From positions 15,259,402 to 15,323,401 of the forward strand of contig CM064655.1 of the NCBI GenBank assembly GCA_032717465.1: 64,000 nt of DNA, in the 5' to 3' direction. The notes under the pieces are model-generated. The model made no database searches. It had not been told where the DNA came from and saw only the letters and a list, made by a program, of their open reading frames with translations. Shown here piece by piece: positions 39,462 through 49,893 of this stretch. The translations under genes were made by a program, and so were the position numbers. This DNA is from Coenobita brevimanus (lineage: Eukaryota; Arthropoda; Malacostraca; Decapoda; Coenobitidae). Each line of letters begins with the position of its first letter. Position 1 is the first letter of the stretch.

Positions 39462-40335
39462 CATCATGCTTGAAAGCGTCGGCTTTGGTCACCTAATGGC
39501 GGCTCTCGGTGATGCTCGATCTCTGGCAGCTTCTCTATACAATCCCTTATCCCTAAGATCACACTCAATGACCTCGTCCCAGGTCTTTTTCGGTCAACCT
39601 CTTACTACTCTATGCCCAACATTAACACTTCTCACTTTCTGCCCCCAATTATCATCCCATATCCTCTCCACATGCCCATATCATCTCAGTCTACCCCTTC
39701 TCGTCCCAACACCATACACTCCAGTCCTATCCTATCCCTCAACTCTTCCATCGTAACCCCCATCCCCCGGCCTCACATTCAGGGATGAACTGCACATCCA
39801 CCGAATCACTGTCATTTCTGTACTATATCCTCTTCCTTTACTGGCCAAGTCTCACTACCATACGGCATTACACTCCCAACACATGCCGCATACAAAGATC
39901 CTCTATCAATGTCAGGAGGCAAAAACTCCCTGAACTTCTTCCAACCGTTCCTCACTCTAGCCACAGAGCTAGCTCCAGCCCCACCTCCAGCACATAACAT
40001 GTCTCCCAAATAAAAAAAAAACTCTTCCACACACTTCAGAGACTCACCAGCAAATTCAATCCTTTCACGCCTGACAATCTCCATCTGCTCTCCCCGGCAC
40101 ACCGCACACTGGAAATCAGCATTATCTCGCAGTCTACCTCTAATACCACTACATCTCTTATTCATCCCCTTACCACAGACACTGCACAAGATGGAATTAC
40201 TTCCCATGCCCTTATGGCACATCGCACATGGTCACTCTCCCTCTTCCCTGACAGTACCACCACCAGCCCTAGATACCATCACTTTTGTTTTTATCTGCAT
40301 TTACTCGTCAGCCCTTGTGCCCCATACAATCTCTC
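39462..40335 (-). pseudogene. LINE C-terminal half with zinc-knuckle motif
   Basis: Reading minus from about 40335, the open part (40222 to 39812) has CAMCHKGMGSNSILCSVCGK spacing (C-x2-C then C-x2-C), CSGIRGRLRDNADFQCAVCR, a conserved VARVRNGWKKFREFLPP, and GSVMPYGSETWPV. This matches the region downstream of the reverse transcriptase domain in a widespread non-LTR family. After a stop near 39812 the reading continues in other frames, ending with KTWDEVIECDLRDKGL-like and SMMEL text near 39462. The catalytic domain is absent, replaced at 40344 by (TA)n(CA)n. It is a different family from the 10 kb and 41 kb relics. Confidence 0.8.
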
Positions 40336-40340
40336 CACTT

Positions 40341-40343
<3 letters not shown>

Positions 40344-40399
<56 letters not shown>
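40344..40399. repeat. Compound (TA)n(CA)n microsatellite
   Basis: TA about 28 bases, then CA about 28 bases. Confidence 0.97.
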
Positions 40400-40404
<5 letters not shown>

Positions 40405-40698
40405 GGTCTTTTTATCCTACCTCCTACCTTCCAAAACTCCGACCAAAATGGCCTCCGAGAGATCCTAAGTCAGAGGCCAAATGATTTCATGCATCTCGGG
40501 CAGAATGGGCAGGAAGCACGCCAACAAGCACTCACGGCTCTCGGTAACGTGGGCCATTTCAAGCCATCACACAGAGCAGCCTGGTGTCTGATCAACGACT
40601 ACCAAGCGGGTGTAGTAAGCAGCCTATATGACTATGCACTATCGAGCAGCTGTATTATCAGGCCAGCAGTCACTCTCTATGCTGATGTTCACACTTAG
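40400..40698. other. No feature seen
   Basis: Unique-looking sequence. A 137-codon frame runs across the microsatellite and is not credible. Confidence 0.35.
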
Positions 40699-40850
40699 GG
40701 TAGTACTCTATGTTGCTTTGGAAATCATGCAACACCTCTTCCTTAGCGACTTATTCGAAACATAGCTGATGCAAATTATTAGAATGAAGTGTAATATGCA
40801 AAACTGATTGTAAAGGATGCGGTGGTGTGAAGCCTCCCATGTATAAAACT
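40699..40850. mobile_element. Fold-back element, family 2, decayed
   Basis: ATGCAACACCTCTTCCTTAG then CGACTTATTC matches the left arm. GAAGTGTAATATGC and GATTGTAAAGGATG may be the right part. Confidence 0.5.
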
Positions 40851-40984
40851 GGGAGGTGCAGGGGGACAAAACAAAGCGCTTTACCTCGTCCACGAGAGAC
40901 GACATTTCCATTTTTCCTTGCATTGTCCAGACGACGACATTCAGCATGGAGCGAAATTATCGAAATGGACGGATTATATAGCCT

Positions 40985-41085
40985 ACACTAGCCTTTTTCG
41001 TACTAAAGATCTTTCCTAGGATGAATAAAAGCATCTACAGATAACAAATAAAATCTTATGTTTGTCCTCCCGTTGCAAAGGTTAA
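40985..41085. mobile_element. Family 1 fold-back, right module only
   Basis: CTTTCCTAGGATGAATAAAA, CATCTACAGATAACAAAT and a right end CCCGTTGCAAAGG then TTAA. Confidence 0.55.
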
Positions 41086-41214
41086 GCTTTTCGCCACTAT
41101 GCATCGGTTGCTTACATTTATTTATTTTTTGCCGCAAGCTCCCCTTCACAAGCCTCATAACACTAACACCAGTTCTCAATTCCCTCTTGTATTTTCGTAA
41201 TATTACATGAGTTA

Positions 41215-42560
41215 AGGCAGGTGAGCGAAGTGTGTGCAAAAATTATCGTGGCATAAGTTGAGTATGGTAGGGAAGGAATATGGAAGAATTATTATAGAGA
41301 AAGTAATAGAGATATCAGAAGTCCTAGTGAGTGACGAACAGGGTGGTCTTGGGAGTGGAAGAGGATGTGTGGATCAAAATTCTGCAATACGACAGTTAGT
41401 GGAGAAGGAGTGTGAGAAGGACAAAAAGGTGTTTATGGCATTTATGGATCTGGAAAAAGCATACGACAAAGTAGAGAGAGAAGGATTGTGGAAGGTTTTG
41501 GGCATGTACAGCGTATATGGTAAGCTGCTAGGTGCCGTCATGAGTTTTTATGACGGTAGTGAGGCATGTGAAAGGGTAAATGGGCATCTAAGTGATTGGT
41601 TCACGATCAATGTGGGCATGCGACAAGGTTGTGTGATGTCCCCATGGTTGTTCAATATACTGTATATAAGGATGGGGTGATAAGAGAAGTAAAAACACGA
41701 GTAGTGGAGAGATATGGTGTTGGTTATGAATGGTGACGGATAGAACATTTCAAATCTGTTGTATGCTCACGATGCAGTGCTACTTGAAAATACCGAACAA
41801 GAGCTTGGCAGACAACTGAAGAGTTTTGTAGATGTGTGTGAGCGTCGTGCCTTGAGAGTAAACGTAAATAAGAGTAAAGTGATGGTTACTGCGAGAGATG
41901 ACTCCTAATGTGATGTTACAGTGACTGGAGAGAATGGAATGGGTGAGAGAGTTCAAATACCTGGGTACAGTGATAAAAAAGAGAGGAAAATGTGCAAAAG
42001 ACGTGGAAAGTAATGTGACTCAAGGAAGGAAAGTAAATATTGCTAAGAAGGCCTCGATAAAAAACAGAGGCTTGAGTGTTGCGGCTGCGCGAGCCTTACA
42101 TGAAGGAGTGTTAGTGCCATCTTTGACATACGGATGTGAGACAATGGTGTGGCATAAAAATGAAAAGTCAAGAGTAAGAGCAGTGGAGATGGGAATGCTG
42201 AGGAATGTATATATGTGGTGTACGGAGTGCGGATAGGATACGGAATAATGTGATTCGTGAAAGATAAGGGTGAATAAGTCTGTGGACACCAGACTCGAAG
42301 CGAGAGTACTGAGATCGTTTGTCATGTGGAGAGAATGGATGTCAACAGAGTGGTGAAAAAGGTACTGTATATCTAAGTGAATTTGATGGAGGGAGGAGGC
42401 GAGGTAGGCCAAGAAGAAGGTGGAGGGATATGGTGAATGAGTGAGTGAGGAAGAGATGTATGGATGTGGGTGAGGCTAAGGGACTGACACGAGACCGAGC
42501 TGGCTGGATGAATTTTGTGCGGAGAAGCGCATAACCAGGGATTTGGCACCCCCTTTAACG
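41215..42560 (+). pseudogene. LINE (non-LTR) reverse transcriptase relic
   Basis: It starts inside the reverse transcriptase at CANYRGIS-like text (one base out of frame). The open part 41234-41680 holds EYGRIIIEKVIE, GFRxGRGC-like DEQGGLGSGRGC, MAFMDLEKAYDKV and GMRQGCVMSPWLF. The frame then breaks. The usual FADD catalytic box reads as YAHDAVLL near 41763, so the first catalytic Asp position is His. 41934-42236 holds EFKYLGTVIKK, LTYGCETMVWH and KSRVRAVEMGML. To 42540 the C-terminal GRPRRRWRD-type region is broken by stops. The 3' end is near ATCAGATAGATATA, again GATA-like. Dead copy, same family as 10018-11305. Confidence 0.88.
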
Positions 42561-42604
42561 TGACAGCGTTCGAACTGACTATCAGATAGATATACGTGAA
42601 GCTA

Positions 42605-42800
42605 CAGAAGTGGTGAAATTTTTTTGGTTTTTATGATGGGACCAGGATTCCGTGGCCTTGAATTATGAGTGAATGGAAGCATGGCCCACTGAACTGGGCA
42701 AACTTTGGCTGTTTGGACGTTGCTACTCCTTACCCTGCCCTAGGGTGGGAAAGGAGGTCCGGATGTTGAATGATGATGAGAGCATATCTACTTATCGACC

Positions 42801-42802
<2 letters not shown>
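42605..42802. other. Possible SINE tail
   Basis: CCTAGGGTGGGAAAGGAGG then CCGGATGTTGAATGATGATG resembles the GATGATGAT 3' end of SINE family B, but no tRNA-like head is seen. Confidence 0.3.

Positions 42803-42887
<85 letters not shown>
42803..42887. repeat. Compound (CA)n(TA)n microsatellite
   Basis: CA about 33 bases then TA about 51 bases. Confidence 0.98.
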
Positions 42888-42889
<2 letters not shown>

Positions 42890-43364
42890 CTTACAAGCGA
42901 CTTACTCCCCCGAAAGTTTGTGAAAATGGCCCCAGACATATAATGGACAACCCGCCGTGGAAGTCTGACCCGTTCCCACATTACAGCACCGATAACTCCT
43001 CCCACCCCTTGCCACTCTTCCCACATTACACACCTCCATGGCAGCCTTATATAACTGAAATACCCACAGTCGCCTCTTGTAAATTCGACCCCGCCCGCAG
43101 CACATGGCCTTCACCCCGACTGGCACCTTAGACCTAATGAAAAACGTTAATAATTGAAGACCCTGTCAGGCTGGCTGGAGCATCTCGTCCTACCTCGGGG
43201 ACGACTAACTTGCGTGGTGGTGAACTCCTTAACAAAAGAGGGTCCAGTTAGCTGCCAAACTTCCACAGCCTCATTAGCCACACAGCACGACTCGGAAACT
43301 TGTTCTCGCTCGCACATTTCTCCACATGTATTCCTTCAAAGCATCTTGTACCTCTGAAATTCGA
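42888..43364. other. No gene seen
   Basis: Mixed sequence without a domain-bearing frame. Confidence 0.4.
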
Positions 43365-43600
43365 TGACATCTTTTTTATTTTACTTTTACTAACCTTTTC
43401 AATCCCACAAAGTATTTGCATCTTAATTCTGTCATCTCCTACTTGATACTATTTCGATTATGAAAGATTTTTTGAACTGCAGGGGTTAGATACAAAATTA
43501 ACCCCTACACTAGAAAGCCGTTCCTAACTAGAATAAAATCGTCCGGAGATAGAATGTATAAATTGCGATAAGACATCCTCGGACTGCTAGGGATTGCGAT
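43365..43600. mobile_element. Family 1 fold-back modules
   Basis: It has AAATTCGATGACATCTTTTT, GAACTGCAGGGGTTAG, AAATTAACCCCTACACTAG, AACTAGAATAAAATCGTCCG then GAGATAG, and CATCCTCGGACTGCTAGGG. Two modules and some duplication inside the left one. Confidence 0.65.
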
Positions 43601-43667
43601 AAACTTCTCTACAAACCAGGGTCCAGTTAGGTGGTAAATTTACTCGTCCTCATTAGCTACTCTTCAG

Positions 43668-43875
43668 TTTTAACTTTAACTGGGCCTAGATTTTCGTCCA
43701 TTTGCAACTTATCCCACGTAATACAGAGGCAGACTATAATGCTAAGGATATACCTAGTCTACTTGCCATAGCACTTCTTTGACTAGCATCATATCCAACT
43801 GCTTTTCTGCTGACACAACTCAGCGTTCAAGACGAGAGACGGCATTTTTAAGCCAGGTTTATGTAACAAGGGTAT
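43668..43875 (+). mobile_element. Fold-back element, family 3
   Basis: Left end TTTAACTGGGCCTAGATTTT then CGTCC; CCCACGTAATACAGAGGCAG; GACTAGCATCATATCCAACT; CTCAGCGTTCAAGACGAGAG; right end GCATTTTTAAGCCAGGTTTA. The ends are imperfect inverted repeats of about 25 bp. Confidence 0.75.
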
Positions 43876-43949
43876 AAACACTCTTCGGAACTTGTTAGAA
43901 TATGTCGCTGGGCTGCCCTTAAGTCCTTCCTCAGATGTATGCCTTCAAC

Positions 43950-44112
43950 GTGTCCATAATCACTTCAGTCTGATGACATTTTTCTTTAATTTTTAGTCCC
44001 TGTCCTGTTTGTCAGCTCAGGAGAGAATTTTCGACCTAGACACGTCAGAGAAACTCTTCAACAGTAGTTAAGACAGACCTTCCCTAAGATAAATAAAATC
44101 TCTGTAATATAT
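43950..44112. mobile_element. Family 1 fold-back, decayed
   Basis: CACTTCAGTCTGATGACATT, GTCAGCTCAGGAGAGAA, and a right part GACCTTCCCTAAGATAAATA then AAATC. Confidence 0.5.
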
Positions 44113-44126
44113 TATATAGTTTTTAC

Positions 44127-44330
44127 TTTAATCTGGGCCAGATTTTCGTCCACATGCAACTTACTTCACGTAGCACTGAGGCAGAAAAAACAGTACTATG
44201 ACGCTACATCTTTCCCACAGCTCTTTTCGTGACCGGCATCATATTCCAATGTGTTTCTATTGCTACAACTCAGCACAGACGGCTAAGAGGTGACAATTTT
44301 AGGTCATGTTAGAGTAAAAAAAAAAATTAA
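44127..44330 (+). mobile_element. Fold-back element, family 3
   Basis: CTTTAATCTGGGCCAGATTT, TTCACGTAGCACTGAGGCAG, CGCTACATCTTTCCCACAGC, GCATCATATTCCAATGTG and GACAATTTTAGGTCATGTTA. Same orientation as the copy 250 bp upstream. Confidence 0.75.
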
Positions 44331-44514
44331 AAAAAATAAAATAAAATGGCGTTCTGGGACTTAAAGCGTTGCACTGAAATCCTCTCCAGAAGAGGGTCCA
44401 GTTCAGCGGCAAACTTTCAGGTCCTCATTAGTGTCACTCCTCGCTGTTCGGGAACTTACCGCCAACGCATTCCACACCGGTGCCCTCACTCCTTTGCCAC
44501 ATGCAATTCCTTAA
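44331..44514. other. No feature seen
   Basis: Short spacer with an AAAATAAAATAAA patch at its left. Confidence 0.35.
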
Positions 44515-44650
44515 CAGATCCTTAACCATTTCATGGTCGGGATAACTCCAGTATTTTATATATTCAATGTGTCTTTAACCTTCTCATGGGTGGGATAACT
44601 CTAGTATTTTATTCGCTAACCTCATATTATTTTTAACTTGAGAGTTACTA
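44515..44650. mobile_element. Family 4 fold-back, repeated left ends
   Basis: TTAACCATTTCATGGTCGGG then ATAACTCCAGTATTTTAT, followed 55 bases on by TTAACCTTCTCATGGGTGGG then ATAACTCTAGTATTTTAT. This looks like a partial duplication of the left part. Confidence 0.6.
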
Positions 44651-44789
44651 CTGTGCCATTACATCCACCAATGTGATGACGGCTTTTTGGCTATACTCAG
44701 GCCAGCCACCTGCATACGGTTTTCCTCAGCTCCGAAAACACTTCTCGTGTTCACGATGATAACGAAGGCTAGATGTCATTCGTCACGTC

Positions 44790-44890
44790 CTTCATTAACC
44801 CCTTCATTATTAGCAATTTTTAAGTTTGAAGTCGTAGGAAAGTAGTAAGAATAAACTCAAGTACGACAACGGAACGAAAAGGTTAAAAAG
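44790..44890. mobile_element. Family 1 fold-back, single module
   Basis: TTAACCCCTTCATTATTAGC, a decayed centre AAGAATAAACTCAAGTACG, and a right end ACGGAACGAAAAGGTTAA. Confidence 0.55.
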
Positions 44891-45021
44891 ACTTTAAAAA
44901 CAACGGAACTGCAAAGTGTACCATGCTAAGGACACGTCCACTCCTTGCTGGCAGTTCCACATCACTAACCCATAGACCAACAAGGAGGCGCTATCCTAAT
45001 TTGACGAGTATGAGCCCCATA

Positions 45022-45238
45022 AGTTATTAGGGTCGTATTCTATGTGGCAATGAAGATTTTGTAACATCTCTTCCTTTGCGGTTTATTCAGCAAATTATAG
45101 TACCCTCTTATGTTACAGCTGCAAACTGCTGCCGATAATTATTACAGCGATATAAACGGCATGCACGAGAGTGTTATGGTGTGACATAAATCGTTAAGGA
45201 AGAAGTGCTACGAAGTCTCCAACACTACCTAGTAAACA
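45022..45238. mobile_element. Fold-back element, family 2
   Basis: Left arm GAAGATTTTGTAACATCTCT then TCCTTTGCGGTTTATTC. Right arm ATAAATCGTTAAGGAAGAAG then TGCTACGAAGTCTCC. These are inverted copies over about 35 bases. About 210 bp, non-coding. Confidence 0.8.
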
Positions 45239-45244
45239 GCCCTT

Positions 45245-45445
45245 AGGTATACTCTTTTTACCACATGCTGGCCGTAAACTCCCGTCTCTCCATCTTGAAT
45301 TCTGAGCTGTAACAACTGATTGACACAAGAATATATGATTAGTGTTGAAGAAGTGTTATGGAAAGGATGTAGAGCGGTAGTACTGTCTTCTTTGAGGCAC
45401 TGCGCTACGTGAATTAAGCTGGAAAAGGACGGAAGTCTGGGTCAA
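45245..45445 (-). mobile_element. Fold-back element, family 3 (reverse orientation)
   Basis: CTCTCCATCTTGAATTCTGA, AGTGTTATGGAAAGGATGTA then GAGCGGTAGTACTGTCTTC, and GCGCTACGTGAATTAAG match the reverse complement of 43668-43875. Confidence 0.7.
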
Positions 45446-45649
45446 GTTAAGAGTAAAAGGGGTATGGAAACGTGGGAGTGATGTTGACAAGAGGCCTGGG
45501 GTTATCAATAATATCACAGTGCAGCCATTCCACCGGCCTGTCGCCACCATCACACCGCTGACTCCGCCACACACAACAGCTTCATCGACACCAATACATC
45601 GCTGAGGCGATACCCAATCACCACCACACAGTGCACTAGCTGACGTGGC
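45446..45649. other. No feature seen
   Basis: CACC/CATC-rich short spacer. Confidence 0.35.
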
Positions 45650-45935
45650 ATCGGAGGCTTTGTAGCACCTCTCCCTTAGCGATTGTACTTTGCTCCTTAA
45701 CAGTCTTGTATATGTTATTTATAGCGTCTTAAGATCGACACTGTTTACATAATTCCCTAGCGATTTATTTTGTATAATGTTCCTTAACATTCTTTCATGT
45801 GTTATGTATATCGCTTTAATATCGCCATAGCATGTATCATTAACAAACAGTACAGGATGAAACTGAGGTGTAATGTGATAAATAAATCACTAAAGAAGAG
45901 TTATTAGGATATCTCTAAAGTCACCAAGAAGACGG
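45650..45935. mobile_element. Fold-back element, family 2, internally duplicated
   Basis: GGAGGCTTTGTAGCACCTCT then CCCTTAGCGATTGTA. The stretch with TCTTGTATATGTTATTTATA and GCGTCTTAAGATCGACA is repeated about 90 bases later with TTTCATGTGTTATGTATATC and GCTTTAATATCGCC. Right arm AATAAATCACTAAAGAAGAG then TTATTAGGATATCTC. Confidence 0.7.
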
Positions 45936-45989
45936 CTCGCAAACACAACTACACTATCACAAAAACATTTCAAAACCATACAATATGAC

Positions 45990-46394
45990 GATATTCCTAC
46001 ACTGATACCACTAAGGCAGCTGACACTGTCACTACCACCAGATAAACAGAACGCCACAACACCATTACGCTAACATCGCCACCACAACACAAACTAAAAC
46101 CACCACATCACCCCTTGCAACACCAACTATCATCACCACAATACCACCTTACACCATCACATGGACATCCAATCATCCCATTAATCCCCAACATGTAACA
46201 AGTAACAGCACCACAGCACCACCTACAACCATCATCCCACCAACACCAATCACCAGCACATGTATAGGCTACTATGCCATCAGCACCTATCACCACAAAA
46301 CCAATCAACACTCCACCACCCTATCATCACCATCCCATTTACCTTCTCTACCTTACCAATTAATCACCAATTAACCCTGTCTATCATACCGTGT

Positions 46395-46396
<2 letters not shown>
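45990..46396. repeat. CAC/CAT-rich degenerate simple sequence
   Basis: ACCACCACAATACCACC-like text without a strict period. No gene; the minus-strand Cys/Trp/Gly frame is a composition artefact. Confidence 0.6.

Positions 46397-46397
<1 letters not shown>

Positions 46398-46475
<78 letters not shown>
46398..46475. repeat. Compound (TA)n(CA)n microsatellite
   Basis: TA about 51 bases then CA about 26 bases. Confidence 0.98.
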
Positions 46476-46480
<5 letters not shown>

Positions 46481-46739
46481 CGCGTAGCAACACAAACGTC
46501 ATCGTACTAAAATGGTTAAAGGCACTTAGAAGGGGAGAGGAGGTACGCAAAATGGAAAAAAAAGTCACGAAGTCACAACCATCAAAATAAGATGAGAACA
46601 GAAACCAAGCGGTCACATCCATCAACACACAAAGGGTGGAAAATGAATCACGTCACAACCCTCCAAGTCAGACACCGTCGGTCCTGCCAGCCATCCGTCC
46701 CCTTGGGCGGTATTAGTGTACAGAAATAGAGGTAGTAAT
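46476..46739. other. No feature seen
   Basis: Unique-looking spacer; AAGTCACGAAGTCACAACC shows a small internal echo. Confidence 0.35.
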
Positions 46740-47165
46740 AACGGGGAGGATATTACCACGGAGATGTGACCGTCGCCAGGATATGAGTGTCACTATAGCC
46801 GATGGGGGGATTGAGGGAGAGGATGTGGCGGGGAAGGACAGGGAGGGAAAGGAGAAATGGAGTGGGGAAAGAAGGGGTGGCGTGGGGAGAGGGAATGTTG
46901 TGGGGAAAGAGCTTATGTACAATGGAGGAAGATGGGATGTCATGGGGAAAGAGGGGATGTGGTGTAGCAAAGGTTGGGGGAACTGGTGGGTGGAGGAATG
47001 GCTGGAGGAAGAAAAGGGTGGGATAAGAGTTTAGGGAAGGGAGAAGGACACTTGCTGGGGAATGGCTTGGATGTGATGGGGATGAGCACCTGAAGAGGCA
47101 AGACGGGGGGGGGGGGGGAGTGGTGGGGAGGCAAGAGCAGGGATGGGGCAAGTGAAGAGTGTTGT
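46740..47165. repeat. Purine-rich strand, about 0.4 kb
   Basis: GGGGAAAGAGGGGATGTG-type text; G12 near 47105-47117. Three overlapping artefact frames of 64-149 codons. No gene. Confidence 0.65.
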
Positions 47166-48094
47166 TGAGAAAAATTAGGACGTGAATAGATTTAGTTTTC
47201 ACAGTGCCTTCAACAGTTCAAATGGTAGAATTACTGCAAGGACACAACAGCGTCGGCCCGACCTGGATTTTCTTCTGGTGTACGAATGGAGACTACGGGG
47301 GGATATGATATACTGACAAGTAAAAGGGGATATTCTGCCACAGAGACATGTAAACTACTATGTGAAGTTTAAGGTCCAAAAGCAATCCCACGTCTATCAG
47401 TGAATGTTGGGAATGGTGTGGCAAGAAGACGATACAAGCTATTCAAAGAGAGACCGAGGATGAAGCCAAGACAGTGCATGAAATAGTTTACCTAGTCAAG
47501 TGAGGGATGCAACGCATGTGAAGGTATCAAAAAACAGACTGGACAGGCACTGGAAAGATCAAGATACAACAAGGTACCGGTATACAATTATCAAGCCACT
47601 CTGAGGATCAACGTTAACAGTACAAGTTATCAAACATTATCCACCACTGGCTATGACCTACAGTACATAAAAAGGCTTGATCCTTCGCCCAGTACTTCCT
47701 ACTTATGTAAAAACAAATACCGTAAGTAAAGTAAGTATATAAAAATTGCGAGATGAAGTGCATAATTTGTATGAGCAAAGTTGGAGTAAAATCAAGGGAA
47801 CACGAGTTATGATTTTTCAATACAAATGTGCCACACGAAATGCAGTTCACATCAAAAAATTAATGAAGGTCTATAGCCTAAACATACAGCACCTCGCAAT
47901 TTACCTCAGTGTTAGAGTCCCCAAAAATATATACTGACATAAAAGCGGCATAGAAATACATCGCAAACCATTTAAAATATGGCATGGTAAACGCACCTGA
48001 CACGCGCAAAACAACTATTCAAAACAAGCAACGTTCACAGATTACATGCGGAAAATAAACAAAACAGGAGTGGCGTGCCCTAGTGGATTGCTTT
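47166..48094. other. No gene seen
   Basis: AT-rich unique-looking sequence. Confidence 0.4.
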
Positions 48095-48305
48095 AACGCC
48101 TCCAATCCGTTAACTTTTTTTTTTTAACTTTATTCTTGCAGCCGCCAAACTACTGTATTCATTCTGGGAGGGCAGCCTAATCGTGAAGGGGTTAGTGAAG
48201 GCTGCATCAAAACAGGTCGAAAAATCTCTCTTTAGATAAAATAATCTGGAAGAAGGAAGAGTAAAACAGAAAGTACGTCACCCAGCAAAACTGCTAAAAA
48301 AATTA
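48095..48305. mobile_element. TTAA fold-back element, family 1
   Basis: AACGCCTCCAATCCGTTAAC, ACTTTATTCTTGCAGCCGCC, CGTGAAGGGGTTAGTGAAGG then CTGCATCAAAACAGG, and a right module with AGATAAAATAATCTGG and AGTACGTCACC. The linker ATGAAGGCTGCATC is well kept. Confidence 0.75.
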
Positions 48306-48330
48306 GGGGAATCGTATCCAACCATTCGTA

Positions 48331-48372
48331 AAAAAATAAATAAATAAATAAATAAATAAAATAAAATAATAA
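48331..48372. repeat. (AAAT)n microsatellite
   Basis: AAATAAATAAATAAAT run passing into AAAATAAAAT. Confidence 0.95.
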
Positions 48373-48445
48373 AAACCCTCTAGCTGAATGTAACTGTCGA
48401 GCAGCAAAAATAAGACAGGAAATGTCATGGGATTGAAAGAATGAA
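48373..48445. mobile_element. Family 1 fold-back, single module
   Basis: AACCCTCTAGCTGAATGTAA, GAGCAGCAAAAATAAGACAG and ATGTCATGGGATTGAAAG; short and decayed. Confidence 0.45.
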
Positions 48446-48542
48446 CAAATTGAGGGAATACGGATGATGCTGGCCATCAGATTCCCTTCCCTGCCTCCTA
48501 CCTGCCAGTAAGGATATTAGGAAGGTAAGATTGGGATGAGAC

Positions 48543-48544
<2 letters not shown>

Positions 48545-48612
<68 letters not shown>
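48545..48612. repeat. (GA)n microsatellite
   Basis: GA run of 68 bases. Confidence 0.99.
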
Positions 48613-48615
<3 letters not shown>

Positions 48616-48654
48616 TCAAACTCAGCAATATCGGGCCAATCCATTTGATCAATA

Positions 48655-49560
48655 GATTTGTCTGTCACACTGCCATACACATCCATCTGTAAAATCTTTC
48701 CATCCATCTGTCTAGCCTTCCTGCTCATCTGTCTAGCCTTCCTACCCATCTGTACCCCTCTGTCTAGCCTTCTTATCCATCTGTCTAGTCTTCCTACCCA
48801 TCTGTCTAGTTTTCCTACCCTTCTGTCTAGTCTTCCTATCCATCTGTCTAGTCTTCCAATCCATGTTTATATTCCTTATCCAACTCGGCATTCTTTCCAG
48901 CCTTAATCTCATCCTCCTATCCAACTGCCTAATATTCTCATCCACTTATTCTATCATCCTACCCATGTCCAGTTTTCCTATCCATGCCTAATTCTCCTAT
49001 CCACGTCTTATTTCCTATTCCCTGATCTCCTTACTGTATCTATATATCTGTCTACCCTTCCTATCCATCTGTCTGAGCCTTCTACACATCTATCTTATCT
49101 TCCTATCCAACCGCCTAATTTTCCCATCTATTTGCCTGATACTCCTAACTATCTGGCTGACCTTCCTATCCATGTGCCTAACATTCCTATTCATCTCTCT
49201 GATCTTCCTGTCCATCTGCCTTGTCTTTCCATCCACATAATATTCTATCCATCTATCGAACCATTCCACTCATGTCTAGTTTTTCCATACACGTCATTCT
49301 TTTCCTACCTGTTTATCTAATATTCATCAGTACAAAATTCCTGTTCACCTGTTCAACTGTCGTGTCTATGTCTGATTTTCCTACCCATCTATCTACCCCT
49401 TCTCACTGTCGCATCTTCTTCCATGAAAAGGGTTCTTCTTTATCTATGCTTATTCATCTGCACACTCTCCCTATCTATCTGTAACCAGCTTGTATCTATC
49501 TAACACGCAAGTCTTATTTTCCTATCCATCAGTCTCATCTCCCTATCCATAGCTATTTCT
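48655..49560. repeat. Degenerate 21-bp minisatellite, about 0.9 kb
   Basis: CATCTGTCTAGTCTTCCTAC-type units; starts at 48781 and 48802 give 21 bp. Clean at 48690-48865 and degenerate to 49560 (CTTCCTATCCATCTG persists). Being in frame (seven codons), it yields SSLPIHL repeats on plus and MDRKTRQ repeats on minus. Neither is credible as a protein. Confidence 0.85.
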
Positions 49561-49836
49561 CATGCTTCTAATAATCCTGTCCATCTGGGTAATCTTCCTA
49601 TCCCTCGGTCTGCTCCTCCAATATCGACCTCACCCACAGTGGCGTCCCTGCCATGTCCTGCAGGGATGTGGGAGCACCTCACAAGTATGGCCGCAGAGGA
49701 GGGAGGGAGGCTGCTGCACTGCGTCACCACGAGCCTCCAGTTCCCGCCTGACAGCTTAAGGGGAGGGCTATAAGCAGAATGGGAGTATAATGGTGCCTGG
49801 GGTTCACAGGGTTTGCAGGAAGCACCAGGCACTCAC

Positions 49837-49840
<4 letters not shown>

Positions 49841-49892
<52 letters not shown>
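49841..49892. repeat. Compound (CT)n(CA)n microsatellite
   Basis: CT about 28 bases then CA about 23 bases. Confidence 0.97.

Positions 49893-49893
<1 letters not shown>

Noticed and set aside
39812..40222. PHD-finger or host zinc-finger gene
   Set aside because: The C-x2-C pairs are followed by WKKFREFLPP and GSETW text typical of a LINE C-terminal region, so it is element-derived.
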